Source of the DNA: CAZGLK01 sp964526375
Lineage (GTDB): Bacteria; Patescibacteriota; Minisyncoccia; JACQLN01
Direction of reading: 5' to 3'
Length of the DNA: 33,827 nucleotides
Assembly (NCBI GenBank): GCA_964526375.1
Contig: CAZGLK010000004.1
Span: 1 to 33,827 of the forward strand
The notes below the pieces were generated by a model. The model was given only the letters and a program-made list of their open reading frames with translations, had not been told where the DNA came from and did no database searches. Of this stretch, positions 7,467 through 15,373 are shown piece after piece. The position numbers and the translations under genes were made by a program. Each line of letters opens with the position of its first letter. Position 1 is the stretch's first letter.

Positions 7467-7582
7467 CCTGCCTACCGCAGGCAGGTCTGATGCGACGGGG
7501 TATTCTATTGTTAACAACTCTCCTACGATCGTCGTTGGAATGTTAACAATAAGTAAAACCCCCATGTTAATCACGTCGCATC
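7467..7582. repeat. Nested palindromes between rnpB and rnhA, including an ACGATCGT-centred one
   Basis: Three structures. (1) Hairpin cctgcct-accgc-aggcagg at 7467-7485. (2) Perfect 10-bp arms attgttaaca/tgttaacaat (7507-7516 and 7541-7550) placed symmetrically around ACGATCGT at 7525-7532, with 8-nt non-complementary spacers. (3) Outer 9-bp arms gatgcgacg (7489-7497) and cgtcgcatc (7574-7582). No gene is visible here. The cctgcct hairpin followed by ggggtattct resembles spacer palindromes near 14407 and 20000. Confidence 0.7.
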
Positions 7583-7606
7583 TAGGGTTGGGTGTTGTTG
7601 TATTCC

Positions 7607-7667
7607 CAAATCCTATCATTAAGCCACGATCGTATGGTAATGATAGAAAATGATAAGATTGGATTTG
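7607..7667. repeat. ACGATCGT-centred symmetric repeat, copy 1
   Basis: Arms caaatcc-tatcatta and taatgatag flank ACGATCGT (7626-7633) with 4-nt spacers. The right arm is broken by about 14 extra bases before resuming as ggatttg. The copy lies between the convergent rnpB and rnhA. Confidence 0.8.
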
Positions 7668-7672
7668 AATAA

Positions 7673-7720
7673 GCAAATCATATCATTAACATACGATCGT
7701 ACACTAATGACATGATTTGC
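7673..7720. repeat. ACGATCGT-centred symmetric repeat, copy 2
   Basis: gcaaatcatatcatta, spacer acat, core ACGATCGT at 7693-7700, spacer acac, taatgacatgatttgc. Its centre is exactly 67 bp from the centre of copy 1. The rest of the spacer (7721-7799) holds only a bulged hairpin (gtcgg near 7736 pairing with ccgac near 7761) that might end rnhA transcripts. Confidence 0.88.
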
Positions 7721-7799
7721 AATAAAATCGAGGGGGTCGGACTAGAGTGGTAAAACTCCACCGACAAAATAATACAGCGAGGCACTAACAATTCAAACC

Positions 7800-8261
7800 C
7801 TAAAGCAAATGTTGCGTCTCGGCCGCGTCCAGAGTTTGGTTGACCAGCCAATCGGCGCGGCTGTTATCCTCTCTGGGAATATTTTTGAAAGATATTTTCT
7901 TAAAATCCATTTTCAAGTTCCAGACTCTCATAAACAGCAATTGCATCCGCTCTTCCAAAATTTTATACTGGCCATTCAGCTGCGAAGCGACCAACTGGCT
8001 GTCCAGCCGCAGTTCCACTTCCATATCTTTAATTTTCCCGCTGCCAAAAAGCTGTCTTAACTTTTTTAAAGCAAAAATAACCGCTTCGTATTCGGCCTCG
8101 TTGTTGGTAATATCATCACCCAGCTTGTGACCGTATTCTTTGATCTTCTGACCCTTTTCGTTAAGAATAACCGCCCCCACCGCGGCCGGCCCGGGGTTGC
8201 CCCGCGAGCCACCGTCGGTGTAGACCACCACCTTTGACATTGGGATTTTGACATTGGACAT
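7800..8261 (-). CDS. rnhA: Ribonuclease HI family protein
   Basis: Degrades the RNA strand of RNA-DNA hybrids. The sequence has the type 1 RNase H pattern: YTDGGSRGNPG (first catalytic Asp), NNEAEYEA (catalytic Glu), LRLDSQL (second Asp) and REDNSRAD (fourth acidic residue). At 153 residues it is normal length for the short prokaryotic RNase HI/DUF-like branch. The first ATG (8261) adds MSNVKIP, which comes from a repetitive spacer (aatgtccaatgtcaaaa); the second ATG at 8240, giving MSKVVVYTDGG, is an equally likely start. It lies downstream of recJ on the same strand, spacing 24 nt, suggesting co-transcription of two nucleases that process replication intermediates. The symbol is used in the broad sense of the family. 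Confidence 0.88.
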   Translation of the reverse strand: MSNVKIPMSKVVVYTDGGSRGNPGPAAVGAVILNEKGQKIKEYGHKLGDDITNNEAEYEAVIFALKKLRQLFGSGKIKDMEVELRLDSQLVASQLNGQYKILEERMQLLFMRVWNLKMDFKKISFKNIPREDNSRADWLVNQTLDAAETQHLL

Positions 8262-8285
8262 TTTTTAGAAATTAGAAATTAGTCA

Positions 8286-10043
8286 TTAAAAATTATCTTC
8301 ACCTCCAAGTTTATTAAAGTCTGTCAACTTTAGCTGTATCTCCCTACTCCCATTCCACTCATTCACCCCCGGCTCGTAAGCAATATCTAAAGTGTCACCT
8401 ATTTTTAAGCCCTCGGCAAGCCCATTGTGCCTAAAAAGCAAAGCCGGCCAGGATTTGTTCGAGTTTGCGTCTTTAACAATAATTTTCAGATGTTCGGAAT
8501 TTTGCCCCAACGGGATCAAATTGGAAACCTGAACGCCGCGAGAAACAAACCGCGGGGTGGGGTTGGACATGCCAAACGGCTCAAACTTGCCAAGCCAGTC
8601 CATTAAATTCCAACCAATCTCGGCCAAAGAAATCTCGGCGCTTATTTTTATTTTCTTAACCAGCATATCCGGCGTCAAAGTTCGCGCGGCGTAATCCAAA
8701 AGACCCTGTCTTACCAAACTTTCCTGCTCGGCCTTAAAACTGCAACCGGCCGCGGCCGGATGGCCGCCGTATTGAATCAAATGCTCCGCCACCACGGCCA
8801 AGGCCGCCATCACATCAAACCCCTCTACACCCCTAAGCGAGCCCTTGCAAAGACCGTCCTCCATTTTCTGAAAAAGCAGCATCGGCCGGTGATACTTTTC
8901 CGAGGCCTTGCCAGCCGCCAGACCCACCAAGGTCAAGAACCAATCACGAGAGCCCTCCACAATAAACAAAGGCAGAGCATCGTATTTTGAAACGACAATT
9001 TCCAATTCCTTCATAATTTTTTCGGTGACTTGCTGTCGTTTGCGATTGTTCTCGTTCAGAGTAGAAACCAATTCGTTTATTCTGTCCGGCTCGCCCGTGT
9101 TCAAAAGTTCATAGGCTAAATTAGCGTGGGACATCCGGCTGGCCGCGTTTATTCGCGGGCCCAGAGCAAATCCCAAAGTCATAGTGTCCAGATTAGTAGA
9201 TAAAGTCTCCAGATCGTATCTGGCCTTCACGCCGGCCGATTCCAAAAGTTTTTTTAAACCCGACCTCTTGGTTTGAGCCAAAACTATCAAGCCGTATTTA
9301 ACCAGGGCACGGTTTTCATCCAAAAGCGGCACCATATCGGCCACCGTAGCCAAGGCCGCCAAATCCAGCAGCCACTTCTCTTGACCCTTAGCCAACGATC
9401 GCTCGCCTTTTTCTTGAAGAGAAACCAAAGCCAGAAATAACTTAAAAGCCAACCCCGTGCCGCACAAGCCCTTAAACGGATACTCGTCCCCTTCTTGATG
9501 GGGATTTATCAACGCCGCGGCCGGCGGCTTTTCACTCACAACTTGGTGATGATCAACCACAATAACATCAACCCTTTTTTCTTTGGCCCAGCCGATTTCC
9601 TTTAGGTTGGTAGTGCCGCAATCGACCGTAACAATAAGTTTGGCGCCGCCAGACACCAAGCTCTCCAAGGCCTGCTGATTAAAACCGTGGCCTTCGTTTT
9701 GGCGATCGGGAAGGTAGACTTCAAAGGGATAACTAAGTAGCTTAAAATATTCGCCCAAAATAGTAGCACCGCAGACGCCATCCACATCGTAGTCAGCGTA
9801 GATAACTATTTTTTCTTTTTGAGCCACAGCTGCTTCAATCCGCCGGCAGGCCAGGGCCATATCTTTAAGCAAAAAAGGATCGTGAAGATCGCTCTCGTAC
9901 TTGGGATTAAAAAACCGTTCTATCTTGTCGGCGCTACTCAAACCTCGCTCATACAAAAGTTGAGCGACTATAACGGGATATTCAGAAGGGCCAGTCAAAA
10001 AATCAGGCGGCGCCTGCTCTGATAAAATCCATCTATATTTCAT
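8286..10043 (-). CDS. recJ: Single-stranded-DNA-specific exonuclease RecJ
   Basis: DHH-family 5'-3' exonuclease acting on single-stranded DNA in recombination and mismatch/base-excision repair. Motifs: YADYDVDGVCGATIL (DxD metal site), VTVDCGTTN, VVDHHQV (DHH), ALGPRINAASR, and the DHHA1 motif GGHPAAAGCSF with the C-terminal OB-like domain. The length of 585 residues from the ATG at 10043 (MKYRWILSEQ) is typical; a more upstream frame opening to 10079 adds 12 residues that do not look like family sequence. There is no clear Shine-Dalgarno. The short spacer to pgk (10044-10101) consists of near-repeats of attagtaatt and accaat with no clear promoter. Confidence 0.95.
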   Translation of the reverse strand: MKYRWILSEQAPPDFLTGPSEYPVIVAQLLYERGLSSADKIERFFNPKYESDLHDPFLLKDMALACRRIEAAVAQKEKIVIYADYDVDGVCGATILGEYFKLLSYPFEVYLPDRQNEGHGFNQQALESLVSGGAKLIVTVDCGTTNLKEIGWAKEKRVDVIVVDHHQVVSEKPPAAALINPHQEGDEYPFKGLCGTGLAFKLFLALVSLQEKGERSLAKGQEKWLLDLAALATVADMVPLLDENRALVKYGLIVLAQTKRSGLKKLLESAGVKARYDLETLSTNLDTMTLGFALGPRINAASRMSHANLAYELLNTGEPDRINELVSTLNENNRKRQQVTEKIMKELEIVVSKYDALPLFIVEGSRDWFLTLVGLAAGKASEKYHRPMLLFQKMEDGLCKGSLRGVEGFDVMAALAVVAEHLIQYGGHPAAAGCSFKAEQESLVRQGLLDYAARTLTPDMLVKKIKISAEISLAEIGWNLMDWLGKFEPFGMSNPTPRFVSRGVQVSNLIPLGQNSEHLKIIVKDANSNKSWPALLFRHNGLAEGLKIGDTLDIAYEPGVNEWNGSREIQLKLTDFNKLGGEDNF

Positions 10044-10101
10044 TGTCCGATATATCCTACTAATTACTAATCGTACCAATATACCAATGGGGATTAGTAG
10101 A

Positions 10102-11301
10102 TTAGTAATTATTGGTAATTGGTAGGGTTTGCTCTAACGCAGCTAGACCCGGCAGAGTTTCTCCAGCTAAAAATTCCATCATGGCTCCGCCGCCGCTGGA
10201 AACATAAGTCATTTTATTCACCAGATCCTCTTCAGTCAAAAAGTTAACCAGATCGCCGCCGCCAACAATCTTCTCGGCCTGGCTGGCCGAGACCGCCCGA
10301 GCCAGAGCCAACGATCCTTGTCTGAAAGCCGGAAGTTCGGTCAAGCCCAAAGTGCCGTTCCAAACCACCATTCTAGCCTCCCCGATAACATCCTTAAAAA
10401 GTTTAATCGTATCGGGCCCAATATCCACAATAAATTCATCAGCTGCCACCCGTCCGACCGCCTTTACTGCCACACTGCTGGCCACACTTAAGGACTTAGA
10501 CACCACCACATCCAACGGCAGATGCAGCCGGCTGGAAGTCAACTCCAACTTTTTGGCCTCCGAGATCAGCCCTTCTTCAATAACAGACCTACCCACGGCA
10601 ACACCCCTGGCAAAAAGCAGAGTGTTAGCCAAAACGCCGCCCAAAACAATGGCCTCCGATTTAGGCATAAATTCCTTCACCAAACCCAATTTGGTTTCGG
10701 CCTTGGCGCCGCCCAGCACAAACACCAAAGGGCGGCGCGGTTTGTTTCTTACGGCCGCCAACACCGCTATTTCTTTTTCTAGCAATAATCCCGCCGCTGA
10801 TTTTAACAAGCCGGCGAAACCAACAATGGAAGCGTGAGCCCGATGAGAAGCGGCAAAAGCGTCGTTAACATAGAATTCGCCTAGTTGGGATAATTTTTGA
10901 GCAAAAGCGGACTCGTTGTTTTCTTCTCCAGAATAAAACCTTAGATTTTCCAGCAGCGCCGCCTCCCCGTTCTTGAGCGATTTGGCCAATTTAATCACTC
11001 TCGGCCCTAGCACATCATCGCCAAAGGCAAGATGATGCTGCGGCCACAACCGCGTCAGTTTCAAAAAAACGGGGTACAAACTATAGCGCAAGTCTTTTTT
11101 GCCTTCGGGCCGGCCCAAGTGGCTTAAAATAATTACGCGAGCGCCCTGGCCGGCCAGATAATCCAAGGTCGGCAGAACAGCTTTTAGCCGCCATTCCGCC
11201 CCCGGCGGCACACGGCCATCTTTTAAGGGCACATTAAAATCAACCCGCACCAAAACGCGCTTGCCCTTTAGTTCGCCCAAACTTTTAAGAGTGGGAAGCA
11301 T
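10102..11301 (-). CDS. pgk: Phosphoglycerate kinase
   Basis: Glycolytic enzyme that transfers phosphate from 1,3-bisphosphoglycerate to ADP in the cytosol. Substrate-binding VRVDFNVPL is near the N-terminus, LSHLGRPEG follows, LLENLRFYSGEE and NDAFAASHRAHAS are present, and the nucleotide-site GGAKAETKLG and C-terminal VSSGGGAMMEFL (GGG motif) are intact. 399 residues is normal. ATG at 11301. A possible -10 (TAGAAT) ends 8 nt before the ATG, so the mRNA may be nearly leaderless, but no good -35 is visible. It is divergent from the NDH-2-like gene with a 111-bp spacer. tpiA lies ~4 kb away, so lower glycolysis genes are present but not in one operon. Confidence 0.97.
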   Translation of the reverse strand: MLPTLKSLGELKGKRVLVRVDFNVPLKDGRVPPGAEWRLKAVLPTLDYLAGQGARVIILSHLGRPEGKKDLRYSLYPVFLKLTRLWPQHHLAFGDDVLGPRVIKLAKSLKNGEAALLENLRFYSGEENNESAFAQKLSQLGEFYVNDAFAASHRAHASIVGFAGLLKSAAGLLLEKEIAVLAAVRNKPRRPLVFVLGGAKAETKLGLVKEFMPKSEAIVLGGVLANTLLFARGVAVGRSVIEEGLISEAKKLELTSSRLHLPLDVVVSKSLSVASSVAVKAVGRVAADEFIVDIGPDTIKLFKDVIGEARMVVWNGTLGLTELPAFRQGSLALARAVSASQAEKIVGGGDLVNFLTEEDLVNKMTYVSSGGGAMMEFLAGETLPGLAALEQTLPITNNY

Positions 11302-11364
11302 ATCTATAATTCTATCATGGCTTAGTCAGGTGTGATAGAATGAAAATGTTATAACTTCGTAACG

Positions 11365-11413
11365 ATGACAATGACGATGACGCAGATTTAAAAATGTCAA
11401 AAGTCATTGTCAA
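11365..11413 (+). promoter_or_regulatory. Inverted repeat overlapping the start of the NDH-2-like gene
   Basis: atgacaatgac (11365-11375) pairs with gtcattgtca (11403-11412), ending at the ATG (11413). In mRNA this would put the translation start beside a hairpin. No sequence-based proof of regulation. Confidence 0.4.
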
Positions 11414-12696
11414 TGGTCATAATCAAATCCGTGTTTCTCTCCTCAACCAAAAAAACTATCGTGATTGCCGGAGCCGGCTTTGGCGGTTTAAGAACGGCTC
11501 TGGATTTAAACTCGGCATTTCAGCGAGATCCGCAATTAAGACAGGACTACAATCTCTACCTTGTTGATGCCAACGATCATCACCTTTTTACTCCGTCGCT
11601 GTACGAAATGGCCACCAGTCTTTACGACGACGCCCGGGCCGCGGCGTTAAAGAAAGCTATTGCCGTGCCACTGGAGAAGATATTCACTGGCGGGCCAGCC
11701 AGGTTTCACCAAGCTAGAATAACTGGCCTGGATGTTAAAGCCAAGAAGCTGAAACTGAACGACCGAATCACCCTGCCATATGATTATCTTGTTCTGGCCC
11801 TGGGCGCGGAGGTAAATTTTTACGGCATCCCCAGCCTTAAGGAAAACGCCCAAGTGTTAAGCAGCCTGGCCTCGGCCATAAAACTGCGAAACGCCATTGA
11901 GCAAAATTTCTGCCAACGGCTGGGCGCAAAAAATGTCTTAAACATAGTCATCGGCGGTGGCGGTGTGAGCGGAGTGGAACTGGCCGGAGAGCTGGGTGGC
12001 TACATCCGCAAACTGAAAAGGAAATATCAAGCCAGGTTGCGGGTCAACATAACTTTAGTAGAAGGCCAAAAAGAAATCCTGGCCGGCTTCCATCCCATCA
12101 TCGTCCGCTGGGCAAAAAGCCGTCTCCAGAAACTCGGCGTCAAATTGGCCACGGGTGAATTTATCGGCGAGATCAAAAATGGCGCCGTGCTAACAAAGGC
12201 CCAAAACGAGTTTCCTTTCTCGGTGCTTATTTGGAGCGGCGGTATAAAACCCAATCGGCTGACAGCCGGCTTGCCTTTCAAAAAAGACGCCAAGGGGCGT
12301 TTGATTACCAGCGGCAAACTCTGCCCCCTGCTGGAAACAGGCGAAGAATGCGCCAATGTTTTTGTGGTGGGCGACAACTGCTGTTTGATTGACAACCCAA
12401 CTCTGCCGCAAACTGCCCAAATAGCCATAGACCAAGGCCGCCATGTGGCCAAAGTGATACTGGCCGAGATCAGAAAAAGATCCTTGCCCAAATACCGCCC
12501 CATCCCCAACCGCTATGTTCTGCCCGTCGGCGGCAAGTTTGCCTTGGCCGATTTGGGATTCATGCGAATGCAAGGTCTCCCGGCATGGACACTGAAAGAA
12601 TTTATTTTTCTAAAATATCTCTTTTCAATTTTGCCGCCGCTATCTGCTCTTGGGCACTGGTTGAGAGCAGTGAATCTGTTTATAAAAAACGACTAG
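11413..12696 (+). CDS. NDH-2-like FAD/NAD(P)-dependent oxidoreductase
   Basis: Pyridine nucleotide-disulfide oxidoreductase of the type II NADH dehydrogenase group. Two Rossmann motifs: IVIAGAGFGGLRTA near the N-terminus for FAD, and IVIGGGGVSGVELAGEL mid-protein for NAD(P)H. VFVVGDNCC is the second FAD contact, followed by PQTAQIAIDQG, the quinone-pocket AQ motif of NDH-2. The C-terminus (LKYLFSILPPLSALGHWL) is amphipathic/hydrophobic as in membrane-anchored NDH-2. 427 residues is normal. I start at ATG 11413; a TTG two codons earlier is possible. It would oxidise NADH with a quinone or another acceptor; a related electron-transfer role cannot be excluded. No other respiratory gene is in the window. 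Confidence 0.8.
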   Translation: MVIIKSVFLSSTKKTIVIAGAGFGGLRTALDLNSAFQRDPQLRQDYNLYLVDANDHHLFTPSLYEMATSLYDDARAAALKKAIAVPLEKIFTGGPARFHQARITGLDVKAKKLKLNDRITLPYDYLVLALGAEVNFYGIPSLKENAQVLSSLASAIKLRNAIEQNFCQRLGAKNVLNIVIGGGGVSGVELAGELGGYIRKLKRKYQARLRVNITLVEGQKEILAGFHPIIVRWAKSRLQKLGVKLATGEFIGEIKNGAVLTKAQNEFPFSVLIWSGGIKPNRLTAGLPFKKDAKGRLITSGKLCPLLETGEECANVFVVGDNCCLIDNPTLPQTAQIAIDQGRHVAKVILAEIRKRSLPKYRPIPNRYVLPVGGKFALADLGFMRMQGLPAWTLKEFIFLKYLFSILPPLSALGHWLRAVNLFIKND

Positions 12697-12757
12697 CTAA
12701 TCCCCTCCCGTTTAGCATCTGCCGCAACTCAACAGGCAAGTATGCCGATCATATCAA

Positions 12758-12799
12758 AATCTGTGAATAAACCCCTTCAAATAGCTTTATTCACGGATT
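12758..12799. promoter_or_regulatory. 14-bp inverted repeat upstream of fic
   Basis: aatctgtgaataaa (12758-12771) and tttattcacggatt (12786-12799), one mismatch, abut the fic -35 box at 12801. It could end the upstream transcript (no T-run) or be an operator for fic. Confidence 0.5.
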
Positions 12800-12800
12800 A

Positions 12801-12829
12801 TTGACTTATAGATGTGAATTTGATAAAAT
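12801..12829 (+). promoter_or_regulatory. Sigma70-type promoter for fic
   Basis: TTGACT (12801-12806), 17-nt spacer, TAAAAT (12824-12829). The ATG at 12840 is only 10 nt downstream, so the leader is very short. This promoter decides the start codon: a longer frame reaching 12801 would have to begin inside the -35 box. Confidence 0.8.
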
Positions 12830-12839
12830 ACGATTAGAT

Positions 12840-13727
12840 ATGGCTGCTAATAACACAATAAGAAAATTGATACAGAAGTTAAAAACCGAGTACGATTCCT
12901 TCAAAAGAGGCAAGGAGTCGCTTTTGGCTTTGGTTGACGAGGCGGAAATTCCGGAAACCGTTTATAACTCCAATGCCATTGAGAATTCAACTCTGACGCT
13001 TAAGGAGACAGAGAAAATTTTATTGGAACAAGAACTTTCCCGGGATGTGTCTCTGCGGGAGGTTTTTGAAGCAAAAAACTTGGCGAGGGTTATTACCTAC
13101 AAACGCGACAAATCGCAAAGTCATGAACTAAACGAGAAGCTGATTTTACTTTTACACCAAATGCTTGTTGGCGGCATTGACGATTCTATTGCCGGCCGCT
13201 TTCGCAAAGAAGGAGAATATGTAAGAGTCGGAACGTATATCGCGCCCGCGCCCGAACACGTACAAAGAATAATAGAAGCGATCCTTTTGGGATATGGGAG
13301 CGATACGACTTCATACTTTTTGGATAAAATAGCCAAGTTTCATTTGGATTTTGAAACCGTCCATCCTTTTTGTGACGGCAATGGGCGCATCGGCCGAGTG
13401 CTTATCAACTTTCAGCTTTTAGCTCTTGGATTTCCGCGCGTCATTATTCGCGATAAAGAAAAAGACACTTACTATCGCGCCTTCGGCGATTATAACAATA
13501 ATAAAAATACCAAAACAATGGAAAGGATATTGGCACTAGCGCTTATGGAAGCACTGCATAAAAGAATCGCGTATCTAAAAGGCGAAGTTATTATTGCTTT
13601 GTCTGAATATATAAAAAAGAATAAACTCTCGGCCCCGAAAATTACCAATGCCGCCAAGCGACAGACAATCCCAGCATTCCGTGAAAGAGGAATATGGAAA
13701 ATTCCGGAAAGTTTTACTTCGGGCTAA
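12840..13727 (+). CDS. Fic-domain protein (AMPylase-type, self-inhibited class)
   Basis: Fic proteins usually transfer AMP from ATP to a target hydroxyl. The complete active-site motif HPFCDGNGRIGR is at residues 175-186 (catalytic His175, phosphate-binding GNGR). An N-terminal S-x-x-x-E-N sequence (S44NAIEN49) matches the inhibitory helix motif, which places it among the self-inhibited Fic proteins with the brake on the N-terminal side. The 296-residue length and the C-terminal AAKRQTIPAFRERGIW segment, typically part of a winged-helix end, fit the stand-alone Fic family common in bacteria. It has its own promoter. The next gene starts 9 nt after the stop, so the two are probably one transcript. 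The target is unknown; such genes are often accessory and horizontally moved. Confidence 0.9.
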   Translation: MAANNTIRKLIQKLKTEYDSFKRGKESLLALVDEAEIPETVYNSNAIENSTLTLKETEKILLEQELSRDVSLREVFEAKNLARVITYKRDKSQSHELNEKLILLLHQMLVGGIDDSIAGRFRKEGEYVRVGTYIAPAPEHVQRIIEAILLGYGSDTTSYFLDKIAKFHLDFETVHPFCDGNGRIGRVLINFQLLALGFPRVIIRDKEKDTYYRAFGDYNNNKNTKTMERILALALMEALHKRIAYLKGEVIIALSEYIKKNKLSAPKITNAAKRQTIPAFRERGIWKIPESFTSG

Positions 13728-13736
13728 ATTCAAATC

Positions 13737-14183
13737 ATGAAAACCTACATTTTCAAAACCAATTTACTCCGTGATAAAAAAGTTATCCGCGAAGTAGAGA
13801 TTCCAGAAAATTTGAATCTCTACAAGCTCGCCGAGGCGATTGTCGACGCGTATGACTTTGACTTTGATCACGCTTTTGGATTTTTCAACACCATCGGCGA
13901 GCGATATCTTGATTCAGAACGGAAGTACGAACTCTTTACGGATATGGAGAATGAGGACATTGAGCCAACCGGCGCCGAAAGCGTAAAGAAAACAAAAATC
14001 GCCGAGGTGTGGAAAAACCTCGGTGGTAAAATGCTGTTTCTTTTTGACTACGGCGATAATTGGTTATTCGTTGTGGAACTGGTCGGTTTTGGGAAAAAGG
14101 AGTCAAAAACAGAATATCCGCGCGTTCTTACAAAGGTCGGCAAAGCGCCGGAACAGTATCCGGATTACGGGCGTTCGCCATAA
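13737..14183 (+). CDS. PRiA4_ORF3-like protein
   Basis: 148-residue soluble protein resembling the plasmid pRiA4b ORF-3-like family. Supporting features are the N-terminal KTNLLRDKKVIREVEIPENLNL strand region, the LYKLAEAIVDAYDFDFDHAFGFF helix, the FLFDYGDNWLFVVELVG block (DYGD-W signature of the family) and the C-terminal YPRVL..GKAPEQYPDYG. Family function is not established; members are found on plasmids and near IS elements. It follows fic by 9 nt with no promoter of its own visible. Confidence 0.75.
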   Translation: MKTYIFKTNLLRDKKVIREVEIPENLNLYKLAEAIVDAYDFDFDHAFGFFNTIGERYLDSERKYELFTDMENEDIEPTGAESVKKTKIAEVWKNLGGKMLFLFDYGDNWLFVVELVGFGKKESKTEYPRVLTKVGKAPEQYPDYGRSP

Positions 14184-14285
14184 TCCTCTACCCTACATTG
14201 AAGGGCCGCTCCAAAAAACCCTAGTTTTTGTTTTGTATGAAGCTAGGCCAGTAAACCAATCTGTATTCAACAGAGGAGAATGAAC

Positions 14286-14426
14286 TACCGCACCGCAAGC
14301 GGTGCGGTATCTACCCCCAATGTTATCCTTCGACTCGCTTCGCCCCGTTAAAGCGAAGCTTCTACGGGGCTTCGCTCGCTCAGGATATTTTTCACTTGCC
14401 ATTCATCCCGCCCGCAAGCGGGCGGG
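14286..14426. repeat. Cluster of palindromic spacer repeats
   Basis: Three palindromes: taccgcaccgc-aa-gcggtgcggta (14286-14309, perfect), an imperfect one running from about 14325 (ccttcg, cgcttcgccccg) to 14386 (cggggcttcgctcgctcagg), and cccgcccgc-aa-gcgggcggg (14407-14426, perfect). The stretch from 14184 to 14440 between the PRiA4-like gene and the small membrane operon holds no convincing gene. The last palindrome with its flanks (cattcatcccgcc to gggtattctg) recurs at 19990-20030. Confidence 0.75.
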
Positions 14427-14439
14427 TATTCTGGTGGTG

Positions 14440-14479
14440 AAAAATAAAAAACAAGGGTAAGCTTTTTATGCTTACCCTT
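14440..14479 (-). terminator. Intrinsic terminator of the small membrane protein operon
   Basis: On the minus strand, stem aagggtaagc / gcttaccctt (14453-14462 with 14470-14479) followed by gttttttattttt. Perfect 10-bp stem. Confidence 0.9.
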
Positions 14480-14519
14480 CAAGAGCCCCTTGAGAAAAAT
14501 ATGAATATTCCGAGGCCAA

Positions 14520-14834
14520 TCAACTTGTCCCCGAGAAAATTAGCAGGCGTAAAAACAGCCAACTGCCGCCTAGGAGAGCAAGCGCTATCGTAAGATAGGT
14601 TAAAAATCCAATTGCCACACCACCGTAAGCGATAAACTTACTATCAAGCATCTCCGATTTTATCAATCCCCCTTCCGCTGCCCTCGAAAGAAAGAAAAGG
14701 ACTAAACCGACGATGTACAAACCTAGAATAATCCACGCGGCTTGCAGAGATTGATGCTCTATCACCGACATGCCGATAACCCCAAGCAGTAACACTAACA
14801 TAATCCTGAAAGCCTTCATCAACAATTTATTCAT
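14520..14834 (-). CDS. Small multi-pass membrane protein, unknown
   Basis: 104 residues with three to four predicted transmembrane segments: about 8-25 (FRIMLVLLLGVIGMSV), 31-50 (AAWIILGLYIVGLVLFFL), and 70-98 (GGVAIGFLTYLTIALALLGGSWLFL). No family recognised. A purine-rich gagagggtgatg precedes the ATG. It is the second gene of a two-gene unit with promoter, strong upstream Shine-Dalgarno and a perfect terminator, which strongly supports that it is real and expressed. Confidence 0.7.
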   Translation of the reverse strand: MNKLLMKAFRIMLVLLLGVIGMSVIEHQSLQAAWIILGLYIVGLVLFFLSRAAEGGLIKSEMLDSKFIAYGGVAIGFLTYLTIALALLGGSWLFLRLLIFSGTS

Positions 14835-14871
14835 CTGCCATCACCCTCTCAAGAAAACCAGCCACGCTTTC

Positions 14872-15051
14872 CTAGCTTGGCCTATAATAAAAGACAAGGA
14901 ACCAAGCAACATAAGTTACAATACCAATGCTTGCCATTACAGCAAGGCAGCCTGCGAGTCTATTCTTGGTCAGCCAAAAATCACGCGCCGCCGCGACCGC
15001 CATTATAACAAGGCAAAGTATTAACACAATACTCGCTATAGTCATTGCCAT
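14872..15051 (-). CDS. Small two-helix membrane protein, unknown
   Basis: 59 residues: MAMTIASIVLILCLVIMAVA forms one transmembrane helix, a short RDFWLTKNR loop follows, then a second helix (CLAVMASIGIVTYVAWFLVF). The ATG is preceded by AGGAGGTG at an 8-nt spacing, the best ribosome-binding site class in the window. It ends 37 nt before the next membrane protein gene. No family recognised. Confidence 0.7.
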   Translation of the reverse strand: MAMTIASIVLILCLVIMAVAAARDFWLTKNRLAGCLAVMASIGIVTYVAWFLVFYYRPS

Positions 15052-15105
15052 ACTGCAGCCACCTCCTCTTTTTTAAAGTACACGAGCTGTTTTTAACTCA
15101 TCTAG

Positions 15106-15134
15106 AGTTTACCAAACCACACCCAAAATGTCTA
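15106..15134 (-). promoter_or_regulatory. Promoter of the small membrane protein operon
   Basis: Minus strand TAGACA (15129-15134), 17-nt spacer, TAAACT (15106-15111). Confidence 0.6.
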
Positions 15135-15225
15135 TTACAAATCAACCGGCCAACGCCCGGTGTTAGCCAGTTTTTAATTGGGATAGCGGAGTAAGTGGTA
15201 GAGTAAACGAATTAAATCGTAAAAT

Positions 15226-15273
15226 CCAAATCCTATCATTATCATACGATCGTTTGTTAATGATAGGATTTGG
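15226..15273. repeat. ACGATCGT-centred symmetric repeat, copy 3
   Basis: ccaaatcctatcatta, tcat, core ACGATCGT (15246-15253), ttgt, taatgataggatttgg. Arms are exact inverse complements over 16 nt; the 4-nt spacers do not pair fully. The flanking 15135-15225 shows no gene. Confidence 0.9.
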
Positions 15274-15292
15274 CCGTATTAGACCGGATGAA

Positions 15293-15340
15293 CCAAATCA
15301 CATCATTAAGCCACGATCGTACACTAATGATATGATTTGG
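15293..15340. repeat. ACGATCGT-centred symmetric repeat, copy 4
   Basis: ccaaatcacatcatta, agcc, core ACGATCGT (15313-15320), acac, taatgatatgatttgg. Its centre is 67 bp from copy 3, the same as between copies 1 and 2. Its left spacer matches copy 1 and its right spacer matches copy 2. Confidence 0.9.
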
Positions 15341-15373
15341 AAATACAATCACATCAAGGCCCAGTCACAGATA

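Noticed and set aside
6754..7676. Several open reading frames of 80-115 codons over rnpB
   Set aside because: They are translations of RNase P RNA and its repeat hairpins; peptide text such as RINADKR-like or HPRSS-like strings is repeat-derived.
7722..7800. tRNA-like or tmRNA-like segment after palindrome copy 2
   Set aside because: Only a bulged hairpin; no acceptor stem, anticodon arm or TPsiC consensus.
15181..15225. Possible tRNA fragment (gtggtagagtaaacg)
   Set aside because: Resembles a D-arm by chance; no matching T-arm or acceptor stem follows.
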